A stretch of DNA of 64,000 bases from Anatilimnocola aggregata (lineage in GTDB: Bacteria; Planctomycetota; Planctomycetia; Pirellulales; Pirellulaceae): assembly GCF_007747655.1 (NCBI RefSeq), contig NZ_CP036274.1, positions 124,001 to 188,000 on the forward strand, read 5' to 3'. Position numbers and translations under genes: made by a program. How positions within the stretch are numbered: the first letter of the stretch is position 1; the number at the start of each line of letters is the position of its first letter. Under the pieces are notes generated by a model. That model had not been told where the DNA came from and searched no databases. It worked only from the letters and a program-made list of their open reading frames with translations. Of this stretch, positions 1-8,949 are shown in pieces.

Positions 1-1
1 C

Positions 2-697
2 GAGATGCTCGCGGAACCCGGCAGCATGGAGGACTGTAGACCGCACTTCGCCCTGCACTGTGTGGTCAACTATCCGCTCGTGACCCGCGACGAGAAGATG
101 CGGAGCGAGACCTGCGAGACATTGGCCTCGCAACTGGGCAATGGCAAGCTCAGCGCCTACAACCGCAGTTACCTCTGCCAGGAATTGCAGTGGGCTGGCC
201 GCGACGAGGCCTGTACCGCGCTCGGCAAGGCGGTTCTGGACGAGGGCACATCCGACGCCGCCGCGATGGCCCTGGTGGCCATCGGCGGCGAGCGGGCGGC
301 GGCGCCCTTGCGCGCCGCGGCGGAAACGGCCAAGGGGAAAGTGCGGCTCAATGTCATCGACGCCCTGGCAAAGCTGGCCGACTCCAAGTCGGAGGCGGCC
401 TTTACCGCGGCTCTCAGCGACCCCGATGAAGAAGTCCGTCTCGCCGCGGCCGCCGGACTATCGAAGGCGGGTTTGCCGACGGCGGCCAAGCCGTTGCTCA
501 CTGCGGCGGAAGCAGCCAAAGGGTGGCAGCGGATCCAGCTTACGAAGTCCTGCCTAGTACTGGCCGAGAAACTAGCTGCCGCCGGAAAGAAGCCGGAGGC
601 CAGGCAAATCTACAAACAGCTAAAAACGACTCGGACAGCCGACAACGAACGGCATGTTCGCGAGTTTGCGGAGATTGGGCTTAAGGCAATCGCTTGA
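2..697 (+). CDS. HEAT-repeat domain protein, 5' end cut by window
   Basis: The reading frame is open from the window edge, so the true start probably lies upstream; the first in-frame ATG is at 5. The last 150 residues are Ala/Leu-rich helical repeats of HEAT or PBS-lyase type, with units such as AAPLRAAAETAKGKVRLNVI and DPDEEVRLAAAAGLSKAG. Such repeats form protein-binding solenoids and are common in large planctomycete proteins, often next to cytochrome c domains. No signal peptide or catalytic motif is visible in the part present. The partner and role cannot be inferred. The 199 bases before the next gene show no convincing coding sequence. Confidence 0.7.
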   Translation, partial: EMLAEPGSMEDCRPHFALHCVVNYPLVTRDEKMRSETCETLASQLGNGKLSAYNRSYLCQELQWAGRDEACTALGKAVLDEGTSDAAAMALVAIGGERAAAPLRAAAETAKGKVRLNVIDALAKLADSKSEAAFTAALSDPDEEVRLAAAAGLSKAGLPTAAKPLLTAAEAAKGWQRIQLTKSCLVLAEKLAAAGKKPEARQIYKQLKTTRTADNERHVREFAEIGLKAIA

Positions 698-896
698 GAA
701 TCCTCGCCGATTATCCGGTCAGATGACTGCACGCGGTCGGCGACCGGCGTGAGAAGTTCGGCGAACCCGACCGCGACCTCGCGGACATCGACACCGCCGG
801 GCCGCTGACGGAGATCTTGGCGTGACGCGATCTTTCCTAATGCACCTTCAATCACTTTCCACCGGCAGGCCAAAAGGCCTAACCAAATGAGTTCCC

Positions 897-2714
897 ATGC
901 GAACCCTATCCGTCTTGTGTTGCCAGTTTACTTCGTTGATTGTCGGTGTCTACCTCATCGCGGTCACGGCCTCGGGTGCCGAACCCGGTTCAGATCGGGG
1001 GAGCGTCCAGGAAATCAAAAATAGCGTGGGGATGAAACTCCTGTTCATCCCGCCGGGAAAGTTCTTGATGGGCTCGCCGGAAAGCGAACCCGGTCGCGAG
1101 GCTCAAGAGGTCCAGCACGAGGTGGAACTGACGAAGGGGTTTTACCTGGGAACGCATGAAGTCACATTCGGCCAGTTCAAGCAATTCGTCGCCGACACGA
1201 ATTACCAGACCGAAGGCGAGCGCGACGGCAAGGGGGCCTACGGCGCCAACGAGGCGGGCAAGATCGAAGAGATGCACGCCCGGTTCACCTGGAAAACCCC
1301 TGGGTTCGAGCAGACCGACGAACATCCGGTGGTCGATGTGTCGTGGCAGGATGCCAAAGCGTTTTGTAATTGGCTGAGCGAAAAGGAGAAGAAGACCTAT
1401 CGCTTGGCGACCGAAGCCGAATGGGAATATGCGTGTCGCGCCGGCACGAAGACGGCGTACGTGCATGGCGACGATCCCGAAGGCTTGGCGACCGTGGGCA
1501 ACGGAGCCGACGCTACGGCGCGAGCCAAGTTTCCCGGCTGGTCCATCGGCATCCAGGGGAAGGACGGGCACCTCTTCACGGCCCCGGTGGGCCAATTCAA
1601 AGCGAACGCCTTCAGCCTGTATGACATGCACGGCAATGTGTGGGAGTGGTGCGAAGACTGGTACGTGCCGAACAGCCATCCCCAAGAAAAGCAGATCGAT
1701 CCGACTGGGCCAGCGACAGGCAAAGCCAAAGTGCAACGCGGCGGCGGTTGGTCGAGCGACTCAAAGCGCCTGCGATCCGCAGCTCGCGTTGGTCGCGATC
1801 AATCGGCCTATCGCGGCTGCTACCTCGGCTTTCGCGTGGTCCTGGAGCAATCGCCGGCCGAGGCTCCCAAGGAATCGGGAACTGCTGCGGAAAAACCCGC
1901 CGGAGGGCGCGTGGCCTACATGCTGCTCGTCAACGGCGCGGTGACCGATGCCGTCGTCAAGGCCGCAAATATCGAAGGACATAGGTCCGTCGTTGCTCCT
2001 TACATCGGAACCTGGCACGACATCAAGGGCATGGAACGCATTCAGTCCGGTCGCCTCGACCGCCTCGAGCGGGGAGAGATCGACACGCTGCTGATTGGAA
2101 CGTTGCACTGCTACCCTCACGCGGAGACGTGGAATAATCACGTTGGCCTGGACTCCACTCCGGCGGGCCTGGCCGCGCTCGGCGTCAAAAACAACCCGAC
2201 GTTTCACATCGTTTGGCAGACGTACGTTTGGCCCGTGGGTCAGATGCCAAAGGACGGCAAGAAAACGCTCGACGTGGCCGCCATGAAGAAGCGCGCCGCG
2301 TCGGAACCGCTGAAAGAGCTGGAGAAATTGGTCGACGCCATCAACGAGAAACACGGTCGGAAAGTCGTGCTCATCTCGCCGGTCGGAGTGGCCACGATCA
2401 AGCTGGTGGAAATGGTCGCCGAAGGAAAATTCCCCGGCATCACCGATCCGGCTGACCTGTGGACCGAATTCAACATGCACTCCAACCGCCACGTGCTGGC
2501 GCTGACCGCCTACTGTAACGTCGCCACGATGTACGGCGTCTCGCCGATCGGGCTGAAGCCGGACTTCTCGCAGGTCACCTATGGCGGCGGTGGCAAAGGC
2601 CCCGGCATCCAGTCGATGGAGGGCATCACCGAAGAACAGCGGGTGATCCTGCAGAACATCGCCTGGGAGGCGGTGTCGAAATATCCGCATGCGGGATTCG
2701 CGACCACCAAGTAG
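897..2714 (+). CDS. Secreted SUMF1 (FGE-like) domain fused to SGNH-like C-terminal domain
   Basis: This 605-residue protein has a signal peptide over about residues 1-27. A SUMF1/formylglycine-generating-enzyme-like domain spans about 39-315, with the family landmarks FLMGSPES, ATEAEWEYACRAG and DMHGNVWEWCEDW. The segment after RGGGW has no cysteine, so the copper-binding Cys pair of true FGE is missing and sulfatase activation is unlikely. Residues 340-605 match the stand-alone protein at 4231-5427: EGKFPGIT versus AGKFPGIT, and EEQRVILQNIAWEAVSKYPH versus DEQRPILQKLAWDIVSKYPY. That domain resembles planctomycete SGNH-like hydrolases, but here the N-terminal Ser block reads VNGAV and looks degenerate. 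It is the first gene of a co-directional run with the next three genes. Confidence 0.8.
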   Translation: MRTLSVLCCQFTSLIVGVYLIAVTASGAEPGSDRGSVQEIKNSVGMKLLFIPPGKFLMGSPESEPGREAQEVQHEVELTKGFYLGTHEVTFGQFKQFVADTNYQTEGERDGKGAYGANEAGKIEEMHARFTWKTPGFEQTDEHPVVDVSWQDAKAFCNWLSEKEKKTYRLATEAEWEYACRAGTKTAYVHGDDPEGLATVGNGADATARAKFPGWSIGIQGKDGHLFTAPVGQFKANAFSLYDMHGNVWEWCEDWYVPNSHPQEKQIDPTGPATGKAKVQRGGGWSSDSKRLRSAARVGRDQSAYRGCYLGFRVVLEQSPAEAPKESGTAAEKPAGGRVAYMLLVNGAVTDAVVKAANIEGHRSVVAPYIGTWHDIKGMERIQSGRLDRLERGEIDTLLIGTLHCYPHAETWNNHVGLDSTPAGLAALGVKNNPTFHIVWQTYVWPVGQMPKDGKKTLDVAAMKKRAASEPLKELEKLVDAINEKHGRKVVLISPVGVATIKLVEMVAEGKFPGITDPADLWTEFNMHSNRHVLALTAYCNVATMYGVSPIGLKPDFSQVTYGGGGKGPGIQSMEGITEEQRVILQNIAWEAVSKYPHAGFATTK

Positions 2715-2741
2715 GACGACTACCTGATCGGACAATCAATC

Positions 2742-4202
2742 ATGAAGCGATTATTCAAATTTTCGTTGCTGTTCCTCGGCGGCCTGCTGATGCTGCTAGG
2801 CCGTGGAATCGAGGCCCAAGGTGACGAACCGGCGAAACCCAAGAAATGGCCGAATGCCTGGGTGCCGGAAGGCAAGCCGCTCCGGGGCATCTTGCATTTC
2901 GACGGCAGGCAAGCGGGAAACCCCAAGCCTTGGCAGCCCTTCTGCGAGCGTCACGGACTGGTGTGGTTTCCCTTCGGGCGCGATGGTGACGTCGCTGTAC
3001 TGGATGAGAAATTTCGCGAGGAAGTCGCCGCAGAGTTGAATCATCCGGAACTCGTCAACGCCCCGGTGATCCGAGTGGGACTCTCGTCGAACGGCGGCTT
3101 CACGATGCTGCTTGCTCAACAGCACCCGGATCGCATGTTGGCGTGTGTGGCCCATCAGCCGTTGCCTCCCTGGGCCAAGGGAAATGAGAACTTCAACTTC
3201 AACCGGATGACCGAAACCAATTCCTCGCTCGTCGGCAAGCCACACGACATTTCGCAATCGTTTCGTGTGCCGTGCATCCAGCAAACAGGCGAAAACGATC
3301 CGGTTTGCGGCACCATCATGGCGTACGGCCTCGACCGTTACGCTCGCAGCCAGCAGGCGCCGTGGACCTATTTCTGCCTGCCCCGTGGCGGACACGGCAA
3401 CGTCGTGCCGAACGAGTTGTTGATGCCGTGGCTCGACGGCGTCATCGCTCAGCGATTTCCCGCCGATGTCGATCTTTCCAAGGGACTGCCCAAGCTCAAC
3501 GAAATCCGGATCGAGTACGGTTGGCTGGCCAATCCGCACACGCTGGAAATCGCTGAATACGCGAAATTCGCTGGCGATAAGTCCAAAGCCACCTGGTTGC
3601 CGAATGAAGCGAGTGCCCTGGCATGGAAGAAACTGGGCGTAGCCATGCCTTTCGAACTCCCCGAGCAATCGGTGCGGATGCCTTCCGGGTTGATCGACAA
3701 ATTGGTGATCCACGATCCCAAATCGAATCGGGTCGTGCCGTCGGACTCGGTCTATTGCGAGCCGTGGAAGGTCGTCGCGAATCTGAAACCGGGGGACGTG
3801 GGTTGGAAGGTGTTTCCCAGCGCTGGCCCGGTGGCCGTGATCGGCAAGGTGCCCGAACTCGTTCGCGGCTGCGACTGGATCAAGCCCGATAACGCCTCCC
3901 TGGCCTTTGCGGGCGAGGTGCTGATGGAATTCACCGTGACCGACAAGGCAACGGTCTACGTGGCCCACGACGAGAAACTCGCGAAGAAGCCGGCTTGGTT
4001 GGCGGACTGGAAGGACACGGGAGAGTCGTTGCAGGGCGGATATCTGGGGAATGAACGCAGCTTCCGGCTCTTCGCGAAGGAATTTCCCAAAGGGGCCGCA
4101 GTCAAACTAGGCCCGAACGGCACGAGTGTCGAGAAACAAGAAAAGCCACAGTTGCTATCGTGGATCTATCTGACGATCGTAAAGCACCAGAAAATACAGT
4201 AA
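2742..4202 (+). CDS. Secreted alpha/beta-hydrolase (esterase-like)
   Basis: The 486-residue product has a hydrophobic signal peptide (LFKFSLLFLGGLLMLLG, residues 4-20). The first 250 residues carry alpha/beta-hydrolase features: a nucleophile elbow GLSSNGG with Ser near residue 115, an acid candidate in GENDPVCG near 187, and a histidine in PRGGHGNV near 220. Residues 250-480 form a second region not assigned to a family. The substrate is unknown; an acyl ester or a modified glycan is plausible from the family. It lies 27 bases after the SUMF1-SGNH gene and 28 bases before the SGNH-like gene, suggesting one transcript. Confidence 0.65.
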   Translation: MKRLFKFSLLFLGGLLMLLGRGIEAQGDEPAKPKKWPNAWVPEGKPLRGILHFDGRQAGNPKPWQPFCERHGLVWFPFGRDGDVAVLDEKFREEVAAELNHPELVNAPVIRVGLSSNGGFTMLLAQQHPDRMLACVAHQPLPPWAKGNENFNFNRMTETNSSLVGKPHDISQSFRVPCIQQTGENDPVCGTIMAYGLDRYARSQQAPWTYFCLPRGGHGNVVPNELLMPWLDGVIAQRFPADVDLSKGLPKLNEIRIEYGWLANPHTLEIAEYAKFAGDKSKATWLPNEASALAWKKLGVAMPFELPEQSVRMPSGLIDKLVIHDPKSNRVVPSDSVYCEPWKVVANLKPGDVGWKVFPSAGPVAVIGKVPELVRGCDWIKPDNASLAFAGEVLMEFTVTDKATVYVAHDEKLAKKPAWLADWKDTGESLQGGYLGNERSFRLFAKEFPKGAAVKLGPNGTSVEKQEKPQLLSWIYLTIVKHQKIQ

Positions 4203-4230
4203 CTACAAGTATCTGACTCGAGAATTTATC

Positions 4231-5427
4231 ATGCTGCGACTAATCACATTCCTATCGATTGGAGTCGTTTGCGGATTCTTCGCTTGGTCGTCCAACGCCA
4301 ACGCCCAGGACCCGAATCAACCGGTTGCTGCGGAAAAGCCCGCTGGCCTGCGAGTGATGAGCGGCGGACACAGTTGGTCGACTGAAAACTCCGAGCCGTT
4401 GTGCCAGGCCGCTGGTATCACCGGGCACAAGAGAATCAAGATCACAGGCATCAACAGCAACCGCATCGAGGACGTGACACCGCTGCTCGAAAAAGGCGAG
4501 ATCGACGTCTACGTTTGGCAGCACAACTCGGTGGGACCAGAGTTCCCCAAATTCTTGCCGACGCTTGTGGAACTCGGCCCCAAGCACAATCCAAACTTCC
4601 GTGTTTTGATGCAGATGCCTTGGCTGACGAATGACGGACGGCAAGGCGTCAAGTCGCCCGAGGAGTATGAAACTACGGACCTCGCGGAATATCAAACCAA
4701 GATGGAAGCGTTGCGCAAACGGCAGGAAACCTATGTGGACGAAGTCAACGCCAAGGCCGGCAAGCGAATTGTCTTCCTGGTACCGCTCGGCGACGGGATG
4801 CTAGAGGTGCGGAAGATGATCGTGGCCGGAAAGTTCCCCGGCATAACAAAACAGAATTACAGAGATAAGCCGGGCGATCGCGGTTCCGTGCTTGGGGGCG
4901 ATCACATGCCGCACCAGGGACTTCTTGGAATGCGACTGGGATCGTATATGCACTTCGCGGCCCTTTACCGCATGACGCCGGAAGGGCTGAAATTTCCGGG
5001 CAAGGAAGGTGACGGCCTGACCGACGAGCAGCGACCAATCTTGCAGAAACTCGCCTGGGACATTGTTTCCAAATACCCCTACGCCGGTATTGCGAAGTTC
5101 GAGGCTCCCCAGCCCTTGAAGCAGGGCGAGAAAACCGCCCCGGTTTCCGCCGCGCGCGCGACCGTCGTACCCGAAGCCTTGAAGGGTTGGAAAGAGACTC
5201 AGGATCTGCCCGCGGATACGGTGGTCACCAATTACAACGCCTACATCGAGAAGTTGCCGAAAGCCGAGCGGCCCGGCGTTTCCGATGTGAAGTACTACGT
5301 CGATGACATGGGACGCAGTGCAGTGGCGGTCCTTGTCAACGTCGGCGGCACACAATCGACGCACTTGCTCATCTACGATAAACAGAACAAGCGAACTGGC
5401 TTGACAAAGTTCAGTATGGGCAATTGA
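4231..5427 (+). CDS. Secreted SGNH-like hydrolase domain protein
   Basis: The 398-residue product has a signal peptide ending near NANAQ (about residues 1-25). Residues 38-290 form the same domain as the C-terminal half of the protein at 897-2714. A GGHSW block near the N-terminus and a DHMPHQG...YMHFAALY block near residue 230 are placed like the Ser block and the D-x-x-H block of SGNH-like families; the family name is inferred, not proven. Residues 300-398 add a small C-terminal domain, with the sequence YVDDMGRSAVAVLVNVGGTQ. The tandem arrangement with the fusion gene points to duplication followed by divergence. Confidence 0.65.
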   Translation: MLRLITFLSIGVVCGFFAWSSNANAQDPNQPVAAEKPAGLRVMSGGHSWSTENSEPLCQAAGITGHKRIKITGINSNRIEDVTPLLEKGEIDVYVWQHNSVGPEFPKFLPTLVELGPKHNPNFRVLMQMPWLTNDGRQGVKSPEEYETTDLAEYQTKMEALRKRQETYVDEVNAKAGKRIVFLVPLGDGMLEVRKMIVAGKFPGITKQNYRDKPGDRGSVLGGDHMPHQGLLGMRLGSYMHFAALYRMTPEGLKFPGKEGDGLTDEQRPILQKLAWDIVSKYPYAGIAKFEAPQPLKQGEKTAPVSAARATVVPEALKGWKETQDLPADTVVTNYNAYIEKLPKAERPGVSDVKYYVDDMGRSAVAVLVNVGGTQSTHLLIYDKQNKRTGLTKFSMGN

Positions 5428-5553
5428 ACTGCGCGTATCGAATGATAACAAAGGTGTTTGGCATGTCTCGATTCACACTATGTCCTCGCGTTTGGCCCTC
5501 TTCTGCGGATTACCCGAGAGAGTCGCCGCTCAACTCGCGCCTTCGGCACAGAA

Positions 5554-6618
5554 ATGCTATTTATGAAGACAACCATTTTTCTGACTGCGGTGGTTACGGC
5601 CGCTTTGTTTGGTATTTCCAGCGAGTCCCAGACATGTGCTGATGGGCCCAATCCACGTCTGGCAAACACAAGAGATGCCAAGCTAGACAAGGAATTTGAG
5701 TATCTCATTTTTGATCTCGGCAAGGGAATCTACCTGAAACTCGTGAAAGTGTCAGCCAAAGGGAAGTCGTTCATCATCGGTTCTTCCAAATCAGAACAGG
5801 AAGCGGTGGTGAAGAAACATTTTGACGGCAAACGGCCGGACTGGATCGATTTTGAAGCCGACCATTCGGTCACCTTGACGGACGATTACTTCATCGGCCA
5901 GCGCGAGGTCACCCGCGGTCAGTTCCGACGTTTCGTGGAAGACGCCGGCTACACGACCGATGCCGAGCAGAGCGAAGGGGGATACGGCTGGAATGAAGAG
6001 TTGAAAAAGTTCGAGGGCCGCGACAAGAAATACAGTTGGAAGAACACCGGCGCCCCCGGGCAGTCGGAAGAACACCCGGTAACGAACGTCAGCCGAGCTG
6101 ATGCGAGGAAGTTTTGCGAGTGGCTGGCGAAGAAAGCCGACGGCAAGGTTAGACTGCGCGAAGTTCGATTGCCTGGCGAAGCGGAGTGGGAGTTCGCCTG
6201 CCGGGCCGGCAGCACCGGACGTTTCTGCTTCGGTGACGACGAAGAGAAACTGGCGGAGTATGCCAACGTTGCCGACGCGACGTGGAACGAGAAGTTTCCG
6301 AATCCCAAGGCGATCAAGGCGAAAGACGGCCATGTCTTCGCGGCACCTGTGGGACAGTTCAAGCCGAACGAATTCGGCCTCTACGATATGCATGGCAATG
6401 TGTGGGAATGGTGCGAGGATTTCTTCGGCAAATACTCGGCGCTGCCGAAGGATCGCAACGGTATTCAGAAGAAGAACCAAGGGCAACTGCGTCCGGTGCT
6501 GCGTGGCGGCGCGTGGTATCTCAACCCGGGTTCCTGCCGCAGCGCGAACCGTTACATCGTGGGCGTCGGTTCGAGCCGTTACGGTGCCGCCGGCTTCCGC
6601 GTCGTTGCCGTGCCATAA
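5554..6618 (+). CDS. Secreted SUMF1 (FGE-like) domain protein
   Basis: ATG codons at 5554 and 5563 both give a protein that begins with a signal peptide (MKTTIFLTAVVTAALFG); longer in-frame starts read through non-signal-like sequence. The product is about 354 residues and is almost entirely one SUMF1 domain (residues 40-350), with GQREVTRGQFRRFVEDAGY, LPGEAEWEFACRAGS and LYDMHGNVWEWCEDF. After RGGAW only one cysteine remains (LNPGSCRSANR), so the paired active-site cysteines of genuine FGE are not both present. The domain is often a carbohydrate- or protein-binding module in planctomycetes. It follows the SGNH-like gene by about 130 bases. Confidence 0.8.
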   Translation: MLFMKTTIFLTAVVTAALFGISSESQTCADGPNPRLANTRDAKLDKEFEYLIFDLGKGIYLKLVKVSAKGKSFIIGSSKSEQEAVVKKHFDGKRPDWIDFEADHSVTLTDDYFIGQREVTRGQFRRFVEDAGYTTDAEQSEGGYGWNEELKKFEGRDKKYSWKNTGAPGQSEEHPVTNVSRADARKFCEWLAKKADGKVRLREVRLPGEAEWEFACRAGSTGRFCFGDDEEKLAEYANVADATWNEKFPNPKAIKAKDGHVFAAPVGQFKPNEFGLYDMHGNVWEWCEDFFGKYSALPKDRNGIQKKNQGQLRPVLRGGAWYLNPGSCRSANRYIVGVGSSRYGAAGFRVVAVP

Positions 6619-6668
6619 GCGAGGACGCGCGACCGTTAATCGCATTCGCCAGATTGTGAGCGCCCAGA

Positions 6669-6857
6669 ATGGCGAAGGCAAGGTTGGAGGCGGGACAGGT
6701 CGATGTCTTTACCTACACGCATTCAAACTGGCAAGTGACCGACATCACCTTCAAGTTGTTGTGGCAAGCCGGCTGGAACGTGCATGACGCTAGAGATTGG
6801 GCCTCGTTGCACTCGCAGCGTCGCTCGTTGCAACCAGTTGCACTCTGGCGGCCTTAA
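6669..6857 (+). pseudogene. Decayed fragment of the SGNH-like domain
   Basis: A 62-codon frame contains ARLEAGQVDVFTYTHSNW and a following FKLLWQAGWN. This resembles LLEKGEIDVYVWQHNSV in the protein at 4231-5427 and RLERGEIDTLLIG in the protein at 897-2714. An in-frame stop (6657-6659) lies just upstream and no signal peptide or downstream blocks remain. It reads as a relic of a third copy of the domain. The similarity is short, so chance resemblance cannot be excluded. Confidence 0.4.
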
Positions 6858-6964
6858 GAATGATAAGTACACCCAAGAACGCCAGCGTGACGCCATCCAT
6901 CGGCGTGCACCGGGCCAATGAATCAGTACCGATAAAGCCGCCGAGAACTTTTTGCCACGGGGAC

Positions 6965-7729
6965 TTATCGTAGCTTGCCTCGCGCGGGAGTCGCCGACTG
7001 AATGGGGCCCAGGCGGCTGTGAAATTCGTATTGGTCGCCGCGGTAGAGCGTGCGCTCCCACCAGAGTGGTGAGTCGTCTTCAAGATAGCCGACGGAGACG
7101 ACTTCCAACGCTGGAGACTTTGCGGCGGTATGAAGGTGCTTCGCTTCGCTCGCCGACAACAGCCCAGCCCGGATCACTTCATTCGCCCCGCCGATCCTTA
7201 AGCCGTGCGTCTCGGTCCAGGTGCGATACAGCGAGCCCTCGGCCTGCGACTTGGTCAGCTTTGGGCAGTGTTGATGCACAACATAGCGATGCTCCCAAAT
7301 CACGGGAATGCCGTCGGCGAGCCGTAAACGTTCCATTTCCCAGAGGAGCGCGTCACCGGTCAGCGCCAAGGCGGCTGCGATCTCCGAGTTGACTTCGGCC
7401 GCTGAAAGTTTGCCGAACGTAACCAGCTCTGTGCTCGGTTTCTTCCCGGCAGCTCGGGCCTTCTCGGTAAAGCTGACCAGCGAGCGGACGTCGTAGTCGA
7501 TCACATCGCGGCGCACGAACGTGCCCAAGCCCTTGCGAAATTCGAGGAAGCCCTCGGAAACGAGGCTGGCCAGCGATTTGTTGGCGGTCGCGCGGCTGAC
7601 CTGAAACTTTTCGGCGACTTCGCGTTCGGTTAGGAATTGATCACCCGAGCGATACTCCGTCGCAAGCGCGCTACGCAATCGCTGATTGAGCTGCTGATAG
7701 ACCGGGCTGCGAACGAGTGACGTATCCAT
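6965..7729 (-). CDS. GntR-family (HutC-type, UTRA domain) transcriptional regulator
   Basis: The 254-residue protein has an N-terminal GntR winged helix (about 8-75) with the typical LTEREVAEKFQVSRATANKSL recognition region and a wing GFLEFRKGLGTFV. Residues 90-235 form a UTRA ligand-binding domain (ALLWEMERLRLADGIPVIWEHRYV). Members of this subfamily are cytoplasmic repressors released by small ligands, often sugars or amino acid derivatives. It is divergent from the LRR gene at 7918, and the gap carries a promoter with a palindrome in its spacer. This suggests that it represses the 7918-17888 block and possibly itself. The ligand is unknown. Confidence 0.9.
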   Translation of the reverse strand: MDTSLVRSPVYQQLNQRLRSALATEYRSGDQFLTEREVAEKFQVSRATANKSLASLVSEGFLEFRKGLGTFVRRDVIDYDVRSLVSFTEKARAAGKKPSTELVTFGKLSAAEVNSEIAAALALTGDALLWEMERLRLADGIPVIWEHRYVVHQHCPKLTKSQAEGSLYRTWTETHGLRIGGANEVIRAGLLSASEAKHLHTAAKSPALEVVSVGYLEDDSPLWWERTLYRGDQYEFHSRLGPIQSATPARGKLR

Positions 7730-7752
7730 GCTGACGAGGCTTCTAAAAAGGG

Positions 7753-7781
7753 TTGACGCTGTGGCTTAGCCACTGTATCAT
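7753..7781 (+). promoter_or_regulatory. Sigma70-like promoter with embedded operator palindrome
   Basis: On the plus strand TTGACG (7753-7758) and TATCAT (7776-7781) are separated by exactly 17 bases. The spacer contains the palindrome GTGGCTTAGCCAC (7761-7773), two 5-base arms around TTA. It lies in the gap between the divergent gntR-type gene and the LRR gene. A repressor bound there would block polymerase. Operator identity is inferred from position. Confidence 0.55.
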
Positions 7782-7917
7782 CGTTTCGTCGAAATGGCAA
7801 GACCAGCGTTTCACCTGCAGCCAAAGCGGGAACAGCATCCTGCGGGTGATCGATGTCTGTCCGTGTGAACAATTCTGACAGGCTGAAAGCCTGATTCGCA
7901 TGTCTTTGGAGCGACTC

Positions 7918-8886
7918 ATGAACACACGTCTTTGGTTTGCATTCATCGTGATCCTAGGCGTGCAGCAGACAGCGCTGGCCTTGGAGATTCCGTTACATCC
8001 CGCCGAGGCGCGGATCGTCGAGCAGATCATCGCGGTCGAGGGGCACACGGTAGAAGTGGCCGAGATTCCCGGCTGGGCAAAAGGAGGCGTCATCAACCGT
8101 CTCAAAGAATTGGGGATCGACACTGCCAACCTGACGTCCTGGGGAGTGCGCGACACGAAGAGGAATGCGATATCGCTCAGTTGCATTTACGACTCGAACG
8201 GTCGCGTGCTGGCGCTCACCGGCAACGGTCCCTGGCTTCGAGACGAAAGTCTCCGCGCTTTGAAAGGGATGTCGGAACTGAAAATCATCCGTTTCGATCA
8301 CAACGGCTTTCTGAGAAATCACCCGCTGGCCCCTCTCTACAGTGGCACCGGATTTGATGCCTTGTCGGATTCCAAACTCGTGGAGATCAAGTTGACCCTG
8401 GGCATCAACGATGCAGGCATGGAGCAAGCCGCCAAGATCAAGGGGCTCAAGTTCTTCGCCGTGGTGCATTCGCAAGTGAGCGAAGCCGGCGTGAAGTTCT
8501 TTGCAGGCCACCCATCGCTGGAATCCTTCACGGTGGCCGAGATGGGAAAGGTCTCGCAGACTGCTCTGGCATCCATCGCGAAGATGCCGAAGGTGACGCA
8601 TGTCGGTTTTCAGGAAGCGTTCATTACCTATGAGGACGGATTCAAGCATCTGCTGGCGATGAAAGATCGGCTGCAAGAGTTGAACCTGTCCATGAGTGTG
8701 GTCAACGATGCCGACCTGAAACGATTGCAGGCCGATCATCCCAGTGTCAAAATTACAACGATTCCACCCGCGGAGATTGTGAAACGGCACAGCGGTGTCG
8801 CGAATAATCTCGCCCGCATCGCCACGGGCGAAGCTGCCGAAGCCCTGAAGAAGGCCATCGCGGAACACCAAGCCGACAAGAAGTAG
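7918..8886 (+). CDS. Secreted leucine-rich-repeat-like protein
   Basis: The ATG at 7918 is preceded by GGAG at good spacing and opens a signal peptide (LWFAFIVILGVQQTALA); a longer start at 7900 is possible. The 322-residue product has irregular leucine-rich repeats from about residue 90 to 280, such as SLRALKGMSELKIIRF and LKFFAVVHSQVSEAGVKFF. This LRR style is frequent in exported planctomycete proteins. No enzyme motif is seen; a binding or scaffolding role is the most that can be said. It is the first gene downstream of the probable GntR-controlled promoter and is followed by two DUF1592-DUF1552 pairs. Confidence 0.65.
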   Translation: MNTRLWFAFIVILGVQQTALALEIPLHPAEARIVEQIIAVEGHTVEVAEIPGWAKGGVINRLKELGIDTANLTSWGVRDTKRNAISLSCIYDSNGRVLALTGNGPWLRDESLRALKGMSELKIIRFDHNGFLRNHPLAPLYSGTGFDALSDSKLVEIKLTLGINDAGMEQAAKIKGLKFFAVVHSQVSEAGVKFFAGHPSLESFTVAEMGKVSQTALASIAKMPKVTHVGFQEAFITYEDGFKHLLAMKDRLQELNLSMSVVNDADLKRLQADHPSVKITTIPPAEIVKRHSGVANNLARIATGEAAEALKKAIAEHQADKK

Positions 8887-8949
8887 TCGTGGAACAGACT
8901 CATGCAAGATGACTCCAACAAGTCGAAGAACACCATTTCAAGGTATGCG

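Noticed and set aside
610-873. An 87-codon minus-strand frame overlapping the end of the HEAT-repeat gene
   Set aside because: It overlaps a coding region on the other strand, has no family signature and no ribosome-binding site; the composition is explained by high GC.
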